A DNA stretch of 32,824 nt from Campylobacterota bacterium. Its GTDB lineage: Bacteria; Campylobacterota; Campylobacteria; Campylobacterales; Sulfurimonadaceae. A program made the translations under genes and the position numbers. Below the pieces are notes generated by a model. It had not been told where the DNA came from and made no database searches. It worked only from the letters and a program-made list of their open reading frames with translations. Below are positions 6,746 to 14,657 of this stretch, piece after piece (within the stretch, counting starts at the first letter, position 1; every line of letters begins with the position of its first letter). The stretch spans positions 1-32,824 of the forward strand of contig JAMCPS010000157.1 of the NCBI GenBank assembly GCA_023379705.1, read 5' to 3'.

Positions 6746-9610
6746 ATGGCACTTACATCAATACAACTTACAGATATCGTTAAAGCAACAGTAGTTATGT
6801 TTTCAGCAGCTCCAGGCGGGTATATGCAGGAATTGAAAAATAGTTTTATAGCAAACGGTAGTGATATGACAAAATTTATGACAGCTCTTTCAGAGAGTTC
6901 AATATTTACAAATCAATATCCAAATAACATGTCAAATACAGAAAAAGCGGCAAAAATGGCTGGAGCTTACGGGCTAACAGACATAACAACCGAAGGAACC
7001 GCTGGTAAACAAGCCTATGATTATTTTTTAAATGGTCTAACGGCTAACAAAAATATGGGTGCAATGTTTGCAGAAGCAAATGCATTTATAGCTACAACAA
7101 CAGATGCAGCATTTACAACAACAAAAACGTTACTAGCAAACAAAACGGCAGTAGCCGAGCACTACACAGTAGGATTGGGGTCAACGTCAAAAGATTATGC
7201 TGTATTGGAATCTGCTATTTCAGGGGTAACATCAACGACGGATGTTTCAAGTAATGCAGCGATGGAAGCAAGTATTATAATTTCGGCAACACAAACTTCA
7301 GATATCGTTAAAGCAACAGTAGTTATGTTTTCAGCAGCTCCAGGCGGGTATATGCAGGAATTGAAAAATAGTTTTATAGCAAACGGTAGTGATATGACAA
7401 AATTTATGACAGCTCTTTCAGAGAGTTCAATATTTACAAATCAATATCCAAATAACATGTCAAATACAGAAAAAGCGGCAAAAATGGCTGGAGCTTACGG
7501 GCTAACAGACATAACAACCGAAGGAACCGCTGGTAAACAAGCCTATGATTATTTTTTAAATGGTCTAACGGCTAACAAAAATATGGGTGCAATGTTTGCA
7601 GAAGCAAATGCATTTATAGCTACAACAACAGATGCAGCATTTACAACAACAAAAACGTTACTAGCAAACAAAACGGCAGTAGCCGAGCACTACACAGTAG
7701 GATTGGGGTCAACGTCAAAAGATTATGCTGTATTGGAATCTGCTATTTCAGGGGTAACATCAACGACGGATGTTTCAACTAATACGGCGCTTGATGCCGC
7801 TATTGCTGTAGGTTTTCCACCAATTTTGTCTTTGAAAACGCCTTTAGACAACGCAACAGATGTTGGGGTAGGTAGCAATATTGTATTGACGTTCAATGAG
7901 ACCATTGCTTTGGGGACAGGGGATATCGTCCTCAAAAAGAGTTCAGACAACAGCATAGTCGAAACTTTCAATGTTGCGACGGGTGCAGGTAATCTTGGTG
8001 GTACTGTGAGCGCTAGCGGCATGGAGGTAACGGTCAATCCCAATGCGGACTTATCCGTTAATACTGAGTATTATGTAACAGTAGTGGCAACGGCGGTGAA
8101 AGACACGATAGGCAAGTTTTTTATGGGAATTAGCAGCGCAATGGATTTTAATTTTACAACCGTCAATCCAATTGCATCTACACCTATACCCGAAGGAGGC
8201 ATTTTCACTCTCACTGCCAGTGCACCAATTGTTACCGAAATTATGGTCAGTGGTGCTACAACAAAAGCGATGACGTTCGCCTTAACGCTTAGCAGTAGCC
8301 CGACAGTGGCGGTTACGATCAATTATGCAACACAAACCTCAGGGACAGCTACTTCCGGTGCTGACTTCACAGCCGCAACAGGAACGGTCACGTTTGCCGT
8401 AGGGCAAACAGTCGCTCATGTTTCCATCGTAGTTAATGGTGATGCAACCGCTGAGGCAGATGAGACGGTTGCCGTGCTGTTTTCAGGTACGAATTTATCG
8501 AGTAATGTATTGGGTACAGGTACGATCCTGGCAAACGATACGGTTGGGAACACCGTCGTGCTGACTGCTGGAGTAGATACGCCTGTTCTTGGTGATAATG
8601 ATGACACAATCAACACGAATGCACCTGGCCAGCTCACTAGTGTTGACACTGTCGCCGGAGGCCTTGGCACTGATACGCTCTCTATCACTCCTACCTCTGA
8701 TGTCGCCTTTACACTGGATGACGCTATTTTCACCAATGTTAGCGGTATTGAGAAGATTACAATTCTCACAACAGGGACGGGTTCACAAACCATTACGACA
8801 GGTGCTGAATTTAATGGAGCATTTGGAACGGCTGGAGCAGATTTGCAGACGACATCTACGACCGGTGCGCAGACGATTAACATGAGTGCGGTTACCGGAC
8901 CGGCAACCCTTACCTCAATATCCGATGCATCTACCGGCGGTGGAGGGAACTTTATTACGATGGGGGCAGGTATTACCACTGTAAAAGCAGTATCTAGCAC
9001 CGGTGCGCAGACGATCAACAGTGCAGCTTCCGCTCATGCCACAGTGACCGTAACTACGACCACGGGTGCCGTTACAGTGACAACGGGCGGGGGTGATGAT
9101 ATAGTCACTTTGACAACAGGAGACGTCATTGGCACGGCCAATAGCATCACAACAGGTGCAGGTGCGGATACCATTACTGCCACGGCTGGTACGGCGACGA
9201 CTTTAGGTACCACGATTACAGGAGGTACGGGTGCCGATACGATTATCCTTACCGGAAATACATCGAAAGACAAGATAGTGATTGGTAATACCGATTCCGG
9301 TATTACTGTTGCAACGGCTGATAGTATCACCGGCTTTACGATGGCTGATGATACACTGAGTATGGGTACGGTTGCAACCGGTGCTAACTATGTTGAAGCT
9401 ACTGTCGCAGTTGCCGGCTTTGCGGCTGCGCTCACCGCGGCTAACGTTGCCATGACGGCTGGTGTTGGTGTTTTGATGTATTCATTTCAGTTTGATGCTA
9501 CTAATGGTTATCTATTCGTTGACAATGATCTCAATGGTACGGCTGACCAAGTTGTTTTGCTGGTCGGTATTACTGACCTCACAATCGCTGCTGCAAATGT
9601 TATCGCGTAA
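6746..9610 (+). CDS. S-layer / RTX-like surface protein with duplicated N-terminal domain
   Basis: This 954-residue protein is paralogous to the one at 422. The N-terminal S-layer-type domain occurs twice, at about 1-178 and 185-355. Next comes a Big_5/SbsA-type Ig-like domain, about 358-470 (TPLDNATDVGVGSNIVLTFN), then a Calx-beta domain, about 475-595 (GTATSGADFTAATGTVTF, DATAEADETVAV). Thr-rich beta repeats follow, with RTX-like turns at about 778-832 (GGGDDIVTL, GAGADTITA, GGTGADTII). The C-terminal end (GYLFVDNDLNGTADQVVLLV) resembles a type I secretion tail. There is no Sec signal and no Cys. It is likely a surface-anchored adhesin or S-layer subunit. The N-terminal repeats are more AT-rich than the body, suggesting a mosaic origin. 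Confidence 0.8.
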   Translation: MALTSIQLTDIVKATVVMFSAAPGGYMQELKNSFIANGSDMTKFMTALSESSIFTNQYPNNMSNTEKAAKMAGAYGLTDITTEGTAGKQAYDYFLNGLTANKNMGAMFAEANAFIATTTDAAFTTTKTLLANKTAVAEHYTVGLGSTSKDYAVLESAISGVTSTTDVSSNAAMEASIIISATQTSDIVKATVVMFSAAPGGYMQELKNSFIANGSDMTKFMTALSESSIFTNQYPNNMSNTEKAAKMAGAYGLTDITTEGTAGKQAYDYFLNGLTANKNMGAMFAEANAFIATTTDAAFTTTKTLLANKTAVAEHYTVGLGSTSKDYAVLESAISGVTSTTDVSTNTALDAAIAVGFPPILSLKTPLDNATDVGVGSNIVLTFNETIALGTGDIVLKKSSDNSIVETFNVATGAGNLGGTVSASGMEVTVNPNADLSVNTEYYVTVVATAVKDTIGKFFMGISSAMDFNFTTVNPIASTPIPEGGIFTLTASAPIVTEIMVSGATTKAMTFALTLSSSPTVAVTINYATQTSGTATSGADFTAATGTVTFAVGQTVAHVSIVVNGDATAEADETVAVLFSGTNLSSNVLGTGTILANDTVGNTVVLTAGVDTPVLGDNDDTINTNAPGQLTSVDTVAGGLGTDTLSITPTSDVAFTLDDAIFTNVSGIEKITILTTGTGSQTITTGAEFNGAFGTAGADLQTTSTTGAQTINMSAVTGPATLTSISDASTGGGGNFITMGAGITTVKAVSSTGAQTINSAASAHATVTVTTTTGAVTVTTGGGDDIVTLTTGDVIGTANSITTGAGADTITATAGTATTLGTTITGGTGADTIILTGNTSKDKIVIGNTDSGITVATADSITGFTMADDTLSMGTVATGANYVEATVAVAGFAAALTAANVAMTAGVGVLMYSFQFDATNGYLFVDNDLNGTADQVVLLVGITDLTIAAANVIA
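6771..7778 (+). repeat. 480-bp in-frame direct repeat within the S-layer-like gene
   Basis: 6771-7250 and 7299-7778 are identical by eye, with an offset of 528 bp (176 codons), separated by a 48-bp linker. The repeat covers almost the whole N-terminal domain. Identity at third codon positions means the duplication is recent or kept uniform by gene conversion. Confidence 0.9.
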
Positions 9611-9625
9611 CGTATAGTTTACTCG

Positions 9626-9648
9626 TTCCCAAGCTCTTCGCTTGGGAA
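9626..9648 (+). repeat. Palindromic REP-like hairpin
   Basis: TTCCCAAGC (9626-9634) and GCTTGGGAA (9640-9648) form a perfect 9-bp stem around a 5-nt loop, preceded by CG and followed by TGCAGAGC. This is the widespread bacterial CGTTCCCA...TGGGAATGC class of dispersed palindrome. It sits 15 nt after the stop of the second S-layer-like gene and before its terminator. Confidence 0.7.
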
Positions 9649-9668
9649 TGCAGAGCTACTTAAATCAC

Positions 9669-9706
9669 AGCCTCACTTTCTCTTACGAGTTAGTGGGGTT
9701 TTTTTT
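9669..9706 (+). terminator. Rho-independent terminator of S-layer gene 2
   Basis: AGCCTCAC (9669-9676) pairs with GTGGGGTT (9693-9700), with an inner CTC/GAG pair, followed by eight more T. It closely resembles the terminator at 3255. Beyond it, 9707-9830 holds no recognisable gene. Confidence 0.75.
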
Positions 9707-9830
9707 GCCTTTTAATTAAATATCGATTGATAAGAGATCGTTGTAGCAAAAACAAATCAGAAAAAAAACCAGATCAGCAATGCCGCACCAATAGCTAGGT
9801 TCAGCCAGCTTCCCCCCTCTTCAAAAAGCA

Positions 9831-11095
9831 TCAATAATAGATTGTATGATGAAGTTGAGCAATTTCTTCAAGTCTCATGCCTTGGTAAAAACCAATCATT
9901 GGTACCCAAATTCGTTCAGGTTGTTTTGCATACAACTTTTGAATTTTGCCGTAAATATTTGTTTTGATCTCAAGGATATTTATATCACTGAATGTATCTT
10001 TATTGTTATTTTTTTGCGGTTATCTCTCATTTTTAGGTTTCTACAGAGATTGGTTTGGATATACCCATGTGTAATGCACCATTCAAAAAATGTGTGAAGC
10101 TGTCCTATGAGTGTATTTATGCTTAAGACTTTTAAAGTTGGATATTTATTTTTACTGGCGTCATTGGCTTCGGCTATTTCTATGAGTGTTTTACCTTCAA
10201 ACTCTTTTTTCTTACTCACGTTTGAGGGAAGTTTCTGAAGTATGGTGCGGAAATATTCAAAGTCTTTACGCATGTATTGCTCTACGCTTTTGTCTCCCAT
10301 AATTTCCATTGCAATCTTTAACACATAAGTAATTTTGTGATAAGTTTTTTCTCTCCAGTCTCTGGATATTGATTCATTTTCTAAATAGGTCTGAGCCAAC
10401 TCTGATAATAGATTGTCTGCTTTAGTACTAATTACGATACGTTCAAAGTTCTCTGCATTGAATTGTTTGAAGGCAGCAGCTAGTGTTTCCTTGGTGGTTT
10501 TTTGTGCTTCTGCTTTTTGCAGTTCCCCACCAGAAACACGTTCTTCGTTACGCTTCTTATCATAATGTAAAATCTCAGATTCACCTTTTAAGAGTTCAGA
10601 ATAAAATATTTCACGATCATCGTTATCTAAAGAGTTTATTGCTTCTTGGGGAATGTTGGTTCGTGGTAGAATCTCCTCTGCTTTCTCTTGTAGCTTCTGA
10701 GGATCATACTCCGTAAGGTAATCTTGAATAATCCCTATTTCTCTATCAATGGCTGGGGATGTATGTCCGCCATAGGTTTTGCCATTGTCATCGGTAAAGC
10801 GTAATGTGTTATGACGCATCGTTTCAAGTTTTGAATACTCTATGATTGCTTCTTGAATATAGGTGCTAATAATTTTTTTGATTTTAGGCGTTATAGACAC
10901 ATCTAAACCCTTTTGGATGAATTTTGCAAAGATTATATCCATCCTATTATAAAGAAAGATTGTCAGCTTCTGCGCTGTTCGTTTATTTTTGGTTTTAAGT
11001 GCATGACGGACTTCGGTAATACCAAAATGAAGTGAAAACATAGCAGTGGTACGCATACGGAAATAATAGTTGTGATTGCGTTGATAGAGATACAT
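9831..11095 (-). pseudogene. tRNA-associated site-specific integrase, frameshifted and truncated
   Basis: The start is taken at the ATG at 11095, which has AAGGA 9 nt upstream; a GTG at 11116 lacks one. The N-terminal MYLYQRNHNYYFRMR is the DUF6538-like opening of this tyrosine-recombinase class. A core-binding domain follows, with the typical TFFEWCITHGYIQTN helix. The frame breaks in an A7 run (T7 at 10009-10015); one more A would give A8 and carry the frame on through RIWVPMIGFYQGMRLEEIAQL, which contains the box I Arg, to a stop at 9831. The rest of the catalytic domain, including box II and Tyr, is missing, so it is dead even with the frame repaired. It starts about 100 nt from the 3' end of tRNA-Ala, the expected attachment site. 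Confidence 0.8.
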
Positions 11096-11193
11096 GGAAA
11101 ACGGTCCTTGTGGCACATTTTTCGTGAATCGTGTGGCACAAAATCAAAAAGTAAAAAAAGTGGATTCCGTATTTTAGGGGGTTCTGTAAGATT

Positions 11194-11269
11194 TGGTGGA
11201 CCCTAGCGGGATCGAACCGCTGACCTCGTCGCTGCCAGCGACGCGCTCTCCCAGCTGAGCTAAGGGCCC
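11194..11269 (-). tRNA. tRNA-Ala (GGC)
   Basis: The 76-nt minus-strand sequence folds as a complete cloverleaf. The acceptor GGGCCCT pairs with AGGGTCC, the D stem is GCTC/GAGC, and the anticodon stem CGTCG/CGACG closes the loop CTGGCAG with anticodon GGC. The T loop is TTCGATC, and CCA is encoded. Its 3' end faces the integrase remnant. Confidence 0.97.
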
Positions 11270-11419
11270 AAAAAGAAACTCTTTTTGGAAAGAAATTGAA
11301 TTATACGCAGTGTGTTCTTAATTTACGGTTCAAAAGAGTAAAATTTAAAGTTTTAAAATCGCTATGCCGATATAGAGTGAATATTCCCGCAGGCGTTTAG
11401 CGGAAAAAAAGGGTTGGGT

Positions 11420-12022
11420 ATGATTAAAAAAATAGTTTTGATAGCGGCAATGGGTGCAATGGGAGTTTTGTGGGGTTCAGGTGATGTGACGATTCAGGTG
11501 ATTAACGCGGTTAAAGAAAAATCCATTACGCATGATTTTGAGAAGAAATTAGGAAAAACCGGCTTGGCGATTCACAAGGTTGTCGAAGGGGGTCGGTATA
11601 TTGTTACTTTGGGAAGCTATAAAGATCACCAATCTGCTCAAAAGGCATTGAAAAAAGCGCGTACGTTGGTTTGTGCAGGGGCTTTTATCCGTCCGATAAA
11701 AAGAGATCAAGCGGCGGCAGCGAAAGTAGCAACGGTAACAACAACATCAGTGCATCAGGAAGCAGTAAAGGTGCAAACCCCTGTAGCGGCACACACAGAG
11801 GCTAAAGCGGCTGTAGTCGCACAAGCACCTAAGAATGTAGTGGTCATGGAGGTCAAACCGGTGAGCGTAGAGGTGAAAAACTCTCCGGTCGTTGTAGCCA
11901 AAACCGAGAGTCAAGCAGCTTCTGAGAAAAAAGAAGCGTATAAAAGTGAAATTGCACAGGCAATCAATTTTTATAAAAACTCACCCTACCACCGGTTTGA
12001 ACCGGTGAAGCTGCAACAATAG
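11420..12022 (+). CDS. SPOR-like envelope protein with Ala/Val/Lys-rich linker
   Basis: About 200 residues. The start is taken at ATG 11420, 6 nt inside a possible TTG start. A signal peptide or membrane anchor (MIKKIVLIAAMGAMGVLWGS) is followed at about 20-95 by a SPOR-like fold: DVTIQVINAVKEKSI, then GGRYIVTLGSYKDHQSAQKA, then VCAGAFIRPIKRD. SPOR domains bind denuded peptidoglycan. Residues 100-170 are low-complexity A, V, K, T and likely span the periplasm. The C-terminus (INFYKNSPYHRFEPVKLQQ) is polar. The gene faces the next one tail to tail, 3 nt apart. The SPOR assignment is from pattern only; exact function is unknown. Confidence 0.55.
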   Translation: MIKKIVLIAAMGAMGVLWGSGDVTIQVINAVKEKSITHDFEKKLGKTGLAIHKVVEGGRYIVTLGSYKDHQSAQKALKKARTLVCAGAFIRPIKRDQAAAAKVATVTTTSVHQEAVKVQTPVAAHTEAKAAVVAQAPKNVVVMEVKPVSVEVKNSPVVVAKTESQAASEKKEAYKSEIAQAINFYKNSPYHRFEPVKLQQ

Positions 12023-12025
12023 TAA

Positions 12026-12448
12026 TCAAGGTTCTTTGTTGAGAGCGCTGTAAAGGCAATCAAGGTCGATACGGTGCATTTTTTTGGCCTCTACGTGGAG
12101 TGCTTCAAAAAGCTCAAGAGATGTTTCCCCGTTACTTGGATAACAAACCGCGCATGAGGGGATAGCGGAAGCAAAACTCTCTTCTATCATCCGCTTAACA
12201 ATCCCTGTCCCATAACGATCCGTATACGGCATCACAAAAAAGTAATAGTGTTCATAGTGTACGATAGAATCCGAAGTCCTCAACAGACTTGGAAGGTTCA
12301 GATCGATTGTCTCTTGCGGTATTCCTGTAAAGTCGCAAAAAAGAACAGTGAAACTCTCCGAACGATTTTCATTCAACCGAAAAGCCATACCAATATTCAG
12401 ATCAACCAATGCCGAAAAATTGTAAAATGAAAAAGTTACGCCAGCCAT
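12026..12448 (-). CDS. Degenerate GGDEF-like domain protein
   Basis: This 140-residue protein starts at ATG 12448, chosen because AAAGGAG lies just upstream. It has no signal peptide and no membrane segment. The second half follows the GGDEF fold in order: LRTSDSIVHYEHYYFFVMPYT lines up with the R.SD...GGDEF..lLP.t segment, then IVKRMIEESF, then CAVCYPSNGETSLELFEAL for the SiGvA..p..g.t..eLl segment. The signature itself is replaced by YEHYY, so it cannot make c-di-GMP. It may be a sensor or structural descendant. Homology is a judgement by eye and needs a profile search. It stands alone in its transcription unit. Confidence 0.45.
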   Translation of the reverse strand: MAGVTFSFYNFSALVDLNIGMAFRLNENRSESFTVLFCDFTGIPQETIDLNLPSLLRTSDSIVHYEHYYFFVMPYTDRYGTGIVKRMIEESFASAIPSCAVCYPSNGETSLELFEALHVEAKKMHRIDLDCLYSALNKEP

Positions 12449-12503
12449 AGGGACTCCTTTAATTACATTCCACAAAGTATAACGTTAATTCTTTTAAAAT
12501 GGT

Positions 12504-13193
12504 TTACATCGGTAGATTGATGATGTGGGCCAACCCTTTGTAGATGCTAAAAAGTCCGTATATTCCAATCGAAATAGCAGCTAAACGGTTCATGGTTTGA
12601 CGAAAAGCGATCTCTCTCATGAAATTGATTGATTGTCCAAGAGCTAATAGCGTAGGTACTGTGGCTAATCCAAATGCAAACATAATAAGTCCTCCCTCGA
12701 CAATAGAGGCGCTAGAAGCTGCTTTAGCCGCAAAGAAAAAGACGAATCCACAAGGGAAAAATCCATTCATCATTCCTAGCGCAAAAAAGCTTTTGACACT
12801 TTTACTTTTGATAAGTCGGGAAAAAAGTGTTTTAAAAATAGGAAAGTTTAAAAAGGAACCTTCCAGCAGGTGTAATAGTTTTGAAATACCTAACATGGAA
12901 AGGGCGGTGATGATCATCAAGATGCCGGCAGTTATGAGCAACATTCCTTTGGTCGGCATAGAAACAGAAAAGAGCATCCCAGCACCACCAAAGAGCATTC
13001 CTAGCATTGCATATGAGCTTACCCGTCCAATATTGTAAGCACTGTGACGCATGAGCTGTTCAGCACGACTCATTGAAGCATCGATTTTAGTAGAGCTGTA
13101 GGCAAAGATAAAACCACCGCACATACCGATGCAATGACCAAAACTTCCTGCAAAAGCAATGGTAATGATGATCCACCAATCAATAGCGCTCAT
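12504..13193 (-). CDS. DsbD_2 / TauE-SafE-like membrane protein (metal or thiol handling)
   Basis: This 229-residue polytopic protein has about six membrane segments. Paired motifs GHCIGMCGGF near the N-terminus and NGFFPCGFV after the central loop are diagnostic of the DsbD_2 group (PF13386). These proteins are often annotated as sulfite exporter TauE/SafE family or cytochrome biogenesis proteins, and commonly sit with copper-handling and cbb3-oxidase genes. The gene diverges from a small periplasmic HMA protein across a perfect 35-bp palindrome, which supports a shared role in metal (probably copper) trafficking. The transported species is an inference. Confidence 0.75.
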   Translation of the reverse strand: MSAIDWWIIITIAFAGSFGHCIGMCGGFIFAYSSTKIDASMSRAEQLMRHSAYNIGRVSSYAMLGMLFGGAGMLFSVSMPTKGMLLITAGILMIITALSMLGISKLLHLLEGSFLNFPIFKTLFSRLIKSKSVKSFFALGMMNGFFPCGFVFFFAAKAASSASIVEGGLIMFAFGLATVPTLLALGQSINFMREIAFRQTMNRLAAISIGIYGLFSIYKGLAHIINLPM

Positions 13194-13235
13194 TAGTATT
13201 CCTTTTAAATATTATTATGATTATAAATAACATTT

Positions 13236-13270
13236 GTTACAAAAGTGTTAAGTCTTAACACTTTTGTAAC
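13236..13270. promoter_or_regulatory. Perfect 35-bp palindrome between divergent metal-handling genes
   Basis: GTTACAAAAGTGTTAAG (13236-13252) and its exact reverse complement (13254-13270) flank a single central T. It lies 43 nt from one start codon and 46 nt from the other, almost central between two divergent genes, so an operator for a dimeric regulator fits better than a terminator. No regulator gene is adjacent. Confidence 0.65.
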
Positions 13271-13315
13271 ACTATTATGCAACAATAGCATTAAATGACT
13301 AAGAAGGATAAAAAA

Positions 13316-13579
13316 ATGAAAAAAGTTTTAATCGCAATGACTGCCATCGTAACGATCGCCAGTGCTGATAACTTGGTGAATTTAAAGATTGATGGGATGA
13401 CCTGCGCTATGTGTATTGGGGATATTAAAGAGTCCGTTGGAAAAGTAAAAGGGGTCAATGATACGACGGTGTATCTCAAAGAAGGGCGAGCAAAGGTTAA
13501 AGTACAAAAAGGGGCAAAGCCCGAAGAAATGTGCGACGCGGTTAAGAAGCTGGGTTACGGCTGTACGGTCGTTAAATAA
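13316..13579 (+). CDS. Periplasmic heavy-metal-associated (HMA) domain protein
   Basis: This 87-residue protein starts at ATG 13316, which has AAGGA 7 nt upstream; an earlier ATG at 13295 has no RBS. A signal peptide (MKKVLIAMTAIVTIASA) is followed by a single HMA domain, LVNLKIDGMTCAMCIGDIKE, whose CxxC binds soft metal ions such as Cu(I). The domain ends with VKKLGYGCTVVK. It resembles CopZ or MerP-like carriers, but exported. It probably delivers or scavenges copper for the neighbouring membrane protein. It is convergent with the next gene, 6 nt apart. Confidence 0.85.
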   Translation: MKKVLIAMTAIVTIASADNLVNLKIDGMTCAMCIGDIKESVGKVKGVNDTTVYLKEGRAKVKVQKGAKPEEMCDAVKKLGYGCTVVK

Positions 13580-13585
13580 TCCCGT

Positions 13586-14560
13586 TTATATGAAATATTT
13601 TTGAGCATCATTTCGAGTGAGGTCGCATGTGCTCAAAATGGTTTCTTGACCAAATTCCAGCGCCTGTTCTCCCTCAAAATCAGGTTTGCAGTAGGCTAAT
13701 ACGAGCTTTGCCGCCAATGTTTTATCGGCTTCACTTGCATTGAGTGAAATCAAACAGTGTGGTCCAAAAAGCTCTGTGTTGATGTGCATGAATTTTGGAT
13801 TCTCGATTGCTTCGAGTTTGGTGTTTTCTTCTTCGGTACGTCCGATGATCAGTTTTGCTCCATCGGGCAGACGCAGTTGACGGCCGTATTTAAGTGTCGG
13901 AATATCGGCTTTGATAAACGCATCATCGTGCGCCAAAACGTCACGGATTTTGCGTGAGAAATGTTCATCGGTAAGCAGACATCCCCCGCCCGGTTTTTCG
14001 AAATCAACGATTCCAAACGATTCAACAAGCTCCATTTGACGTTCTCGATTACGTCCTACGATCTCTTCGAGTTTTTCACGATCTACCCAGCCGTTGATCT
14101 CAGGGATGGTGGGTTCGAGCAGTTTCGCACTCATGGGACGCAGTAACAGCCCCTCGCAATCGCTCATTTGGAGTACTTTTTGCAGTGATTCTCCGTTTTG
14201 GCTCATGGGGCGCTGACCCAATACTTCACCGCTGATGAGAAAATCGGCCCCCTCTTCGATCATGAGCCGTTTGGCAACCTCAAACATTTTGGCATGGCAA
14301 TCGATACACGGATTGAAGTGTTTACCGTAGCCGTGTTTTGGGGTAAAGAGGACTTTTTCCAAATATTCGTCTTGGATATCGACGATGCGAAGTGTCGCCC
14401 CTACTTGGTCACACATGTTTTGCATGTGTTCACGGCGGTCTTTGACCGAACCAAATCCGGTACTGATGTTACAGGCGATGACTTCAATGCCTTGATTAAT
14501 AATAAGCTTCATGGCAAGAGTTGAATCAAGACCGCCACTGAATAAAGCAATAGCTTTCAT
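13586..14560 (-). CDS. PP-loop ATPase, MnmA/ThiI-like, with C-terminal extra domain
   Basis: 324 residues. The N-terminal half is an N-type ATP pyrophosphatase: ALFSGGLDSTLAMKL carries the SGGxDS PP-loop. FNPCIDCHAKMFEVAK resembles the NPC..C cysteine region of tRNA 2-thiouridylases, and ISGEVLGQRPMSQ resembles their substrate loop. It is shorter than MnmA and the second half differs (GGGCLLTDEHFSRKIRD, then LKYGRQLRLPDGAKLIIGR). That half matches my memory of the NFACT-R_2 type RNA-binding domain found fused to such ATPases in Campylobacterota. A tRNA thiolation role is likely; the exact nucleotide is unknown. It may be co-transcribed behind dnaG on the same strand. Confidence 0.65.
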   Translation of the reverse strand: MKAIALFSGGLDSTLAMKLIINQGIEVIACNISTGFGSVKDRREHMQNMCDQVGATLRIVDIQDEYLEKVLFTPKHGYGKHFNPCIDCHAKMFEVAKRLMIEEGADFLISGEVLGQRPMSQNGESLQKVLQMSDCEGLLLRPMSAKLLEPTIPEINGWVDREKLEEIVGRNRERQMELVESFGIVDFEKPGGGCLLTDEHFSRKIRDVLAHDDAFIKADIPTLKYGRQLRLPDGAKLIIGRTEEENTKLEAIENPKFMHINTELFGPHCLISLNASEADKTLAAKLVLAYCKPDFEGEQALEFGQETILSTCDLTRNDAQKYFI

Positions 14561-14589
14561 TTGATAAAATTCCTTCGTAATTTTTATAC

Positions 14590-14644
14590 GCCATCGGAAT
14601 GCATCCCGATAGCTACGCTAACGCTAGGTTCACTTCGGCAGTGA
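14590..14644. repeat. Palindromic intergenic repeat
   Basis: The 97-nt gap between dnaG and the PP-loop gene contains a near-perfect 18-nt palindrome (ATCGGAATGCATCCCGAT, 14593-14610) and a TCACT/AGTGA hairpin (14630-14644), linked by GCTACGCTAACGCTAGG. No T-run follows on either strand. It looks like a REP-type repeat rather than a terminator. Confidence 0.4.
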
Positions 14645-14657
14645 GCCCGCGAATTGT

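Noticed and set aside
11194-11230. Attachment-site direct repeat of the tRNA-Ala 3' end
   Set aside because: I looked for a second copy of this segment in 1-10000 and did not see one. The other end of the island, if any, is outside the window.
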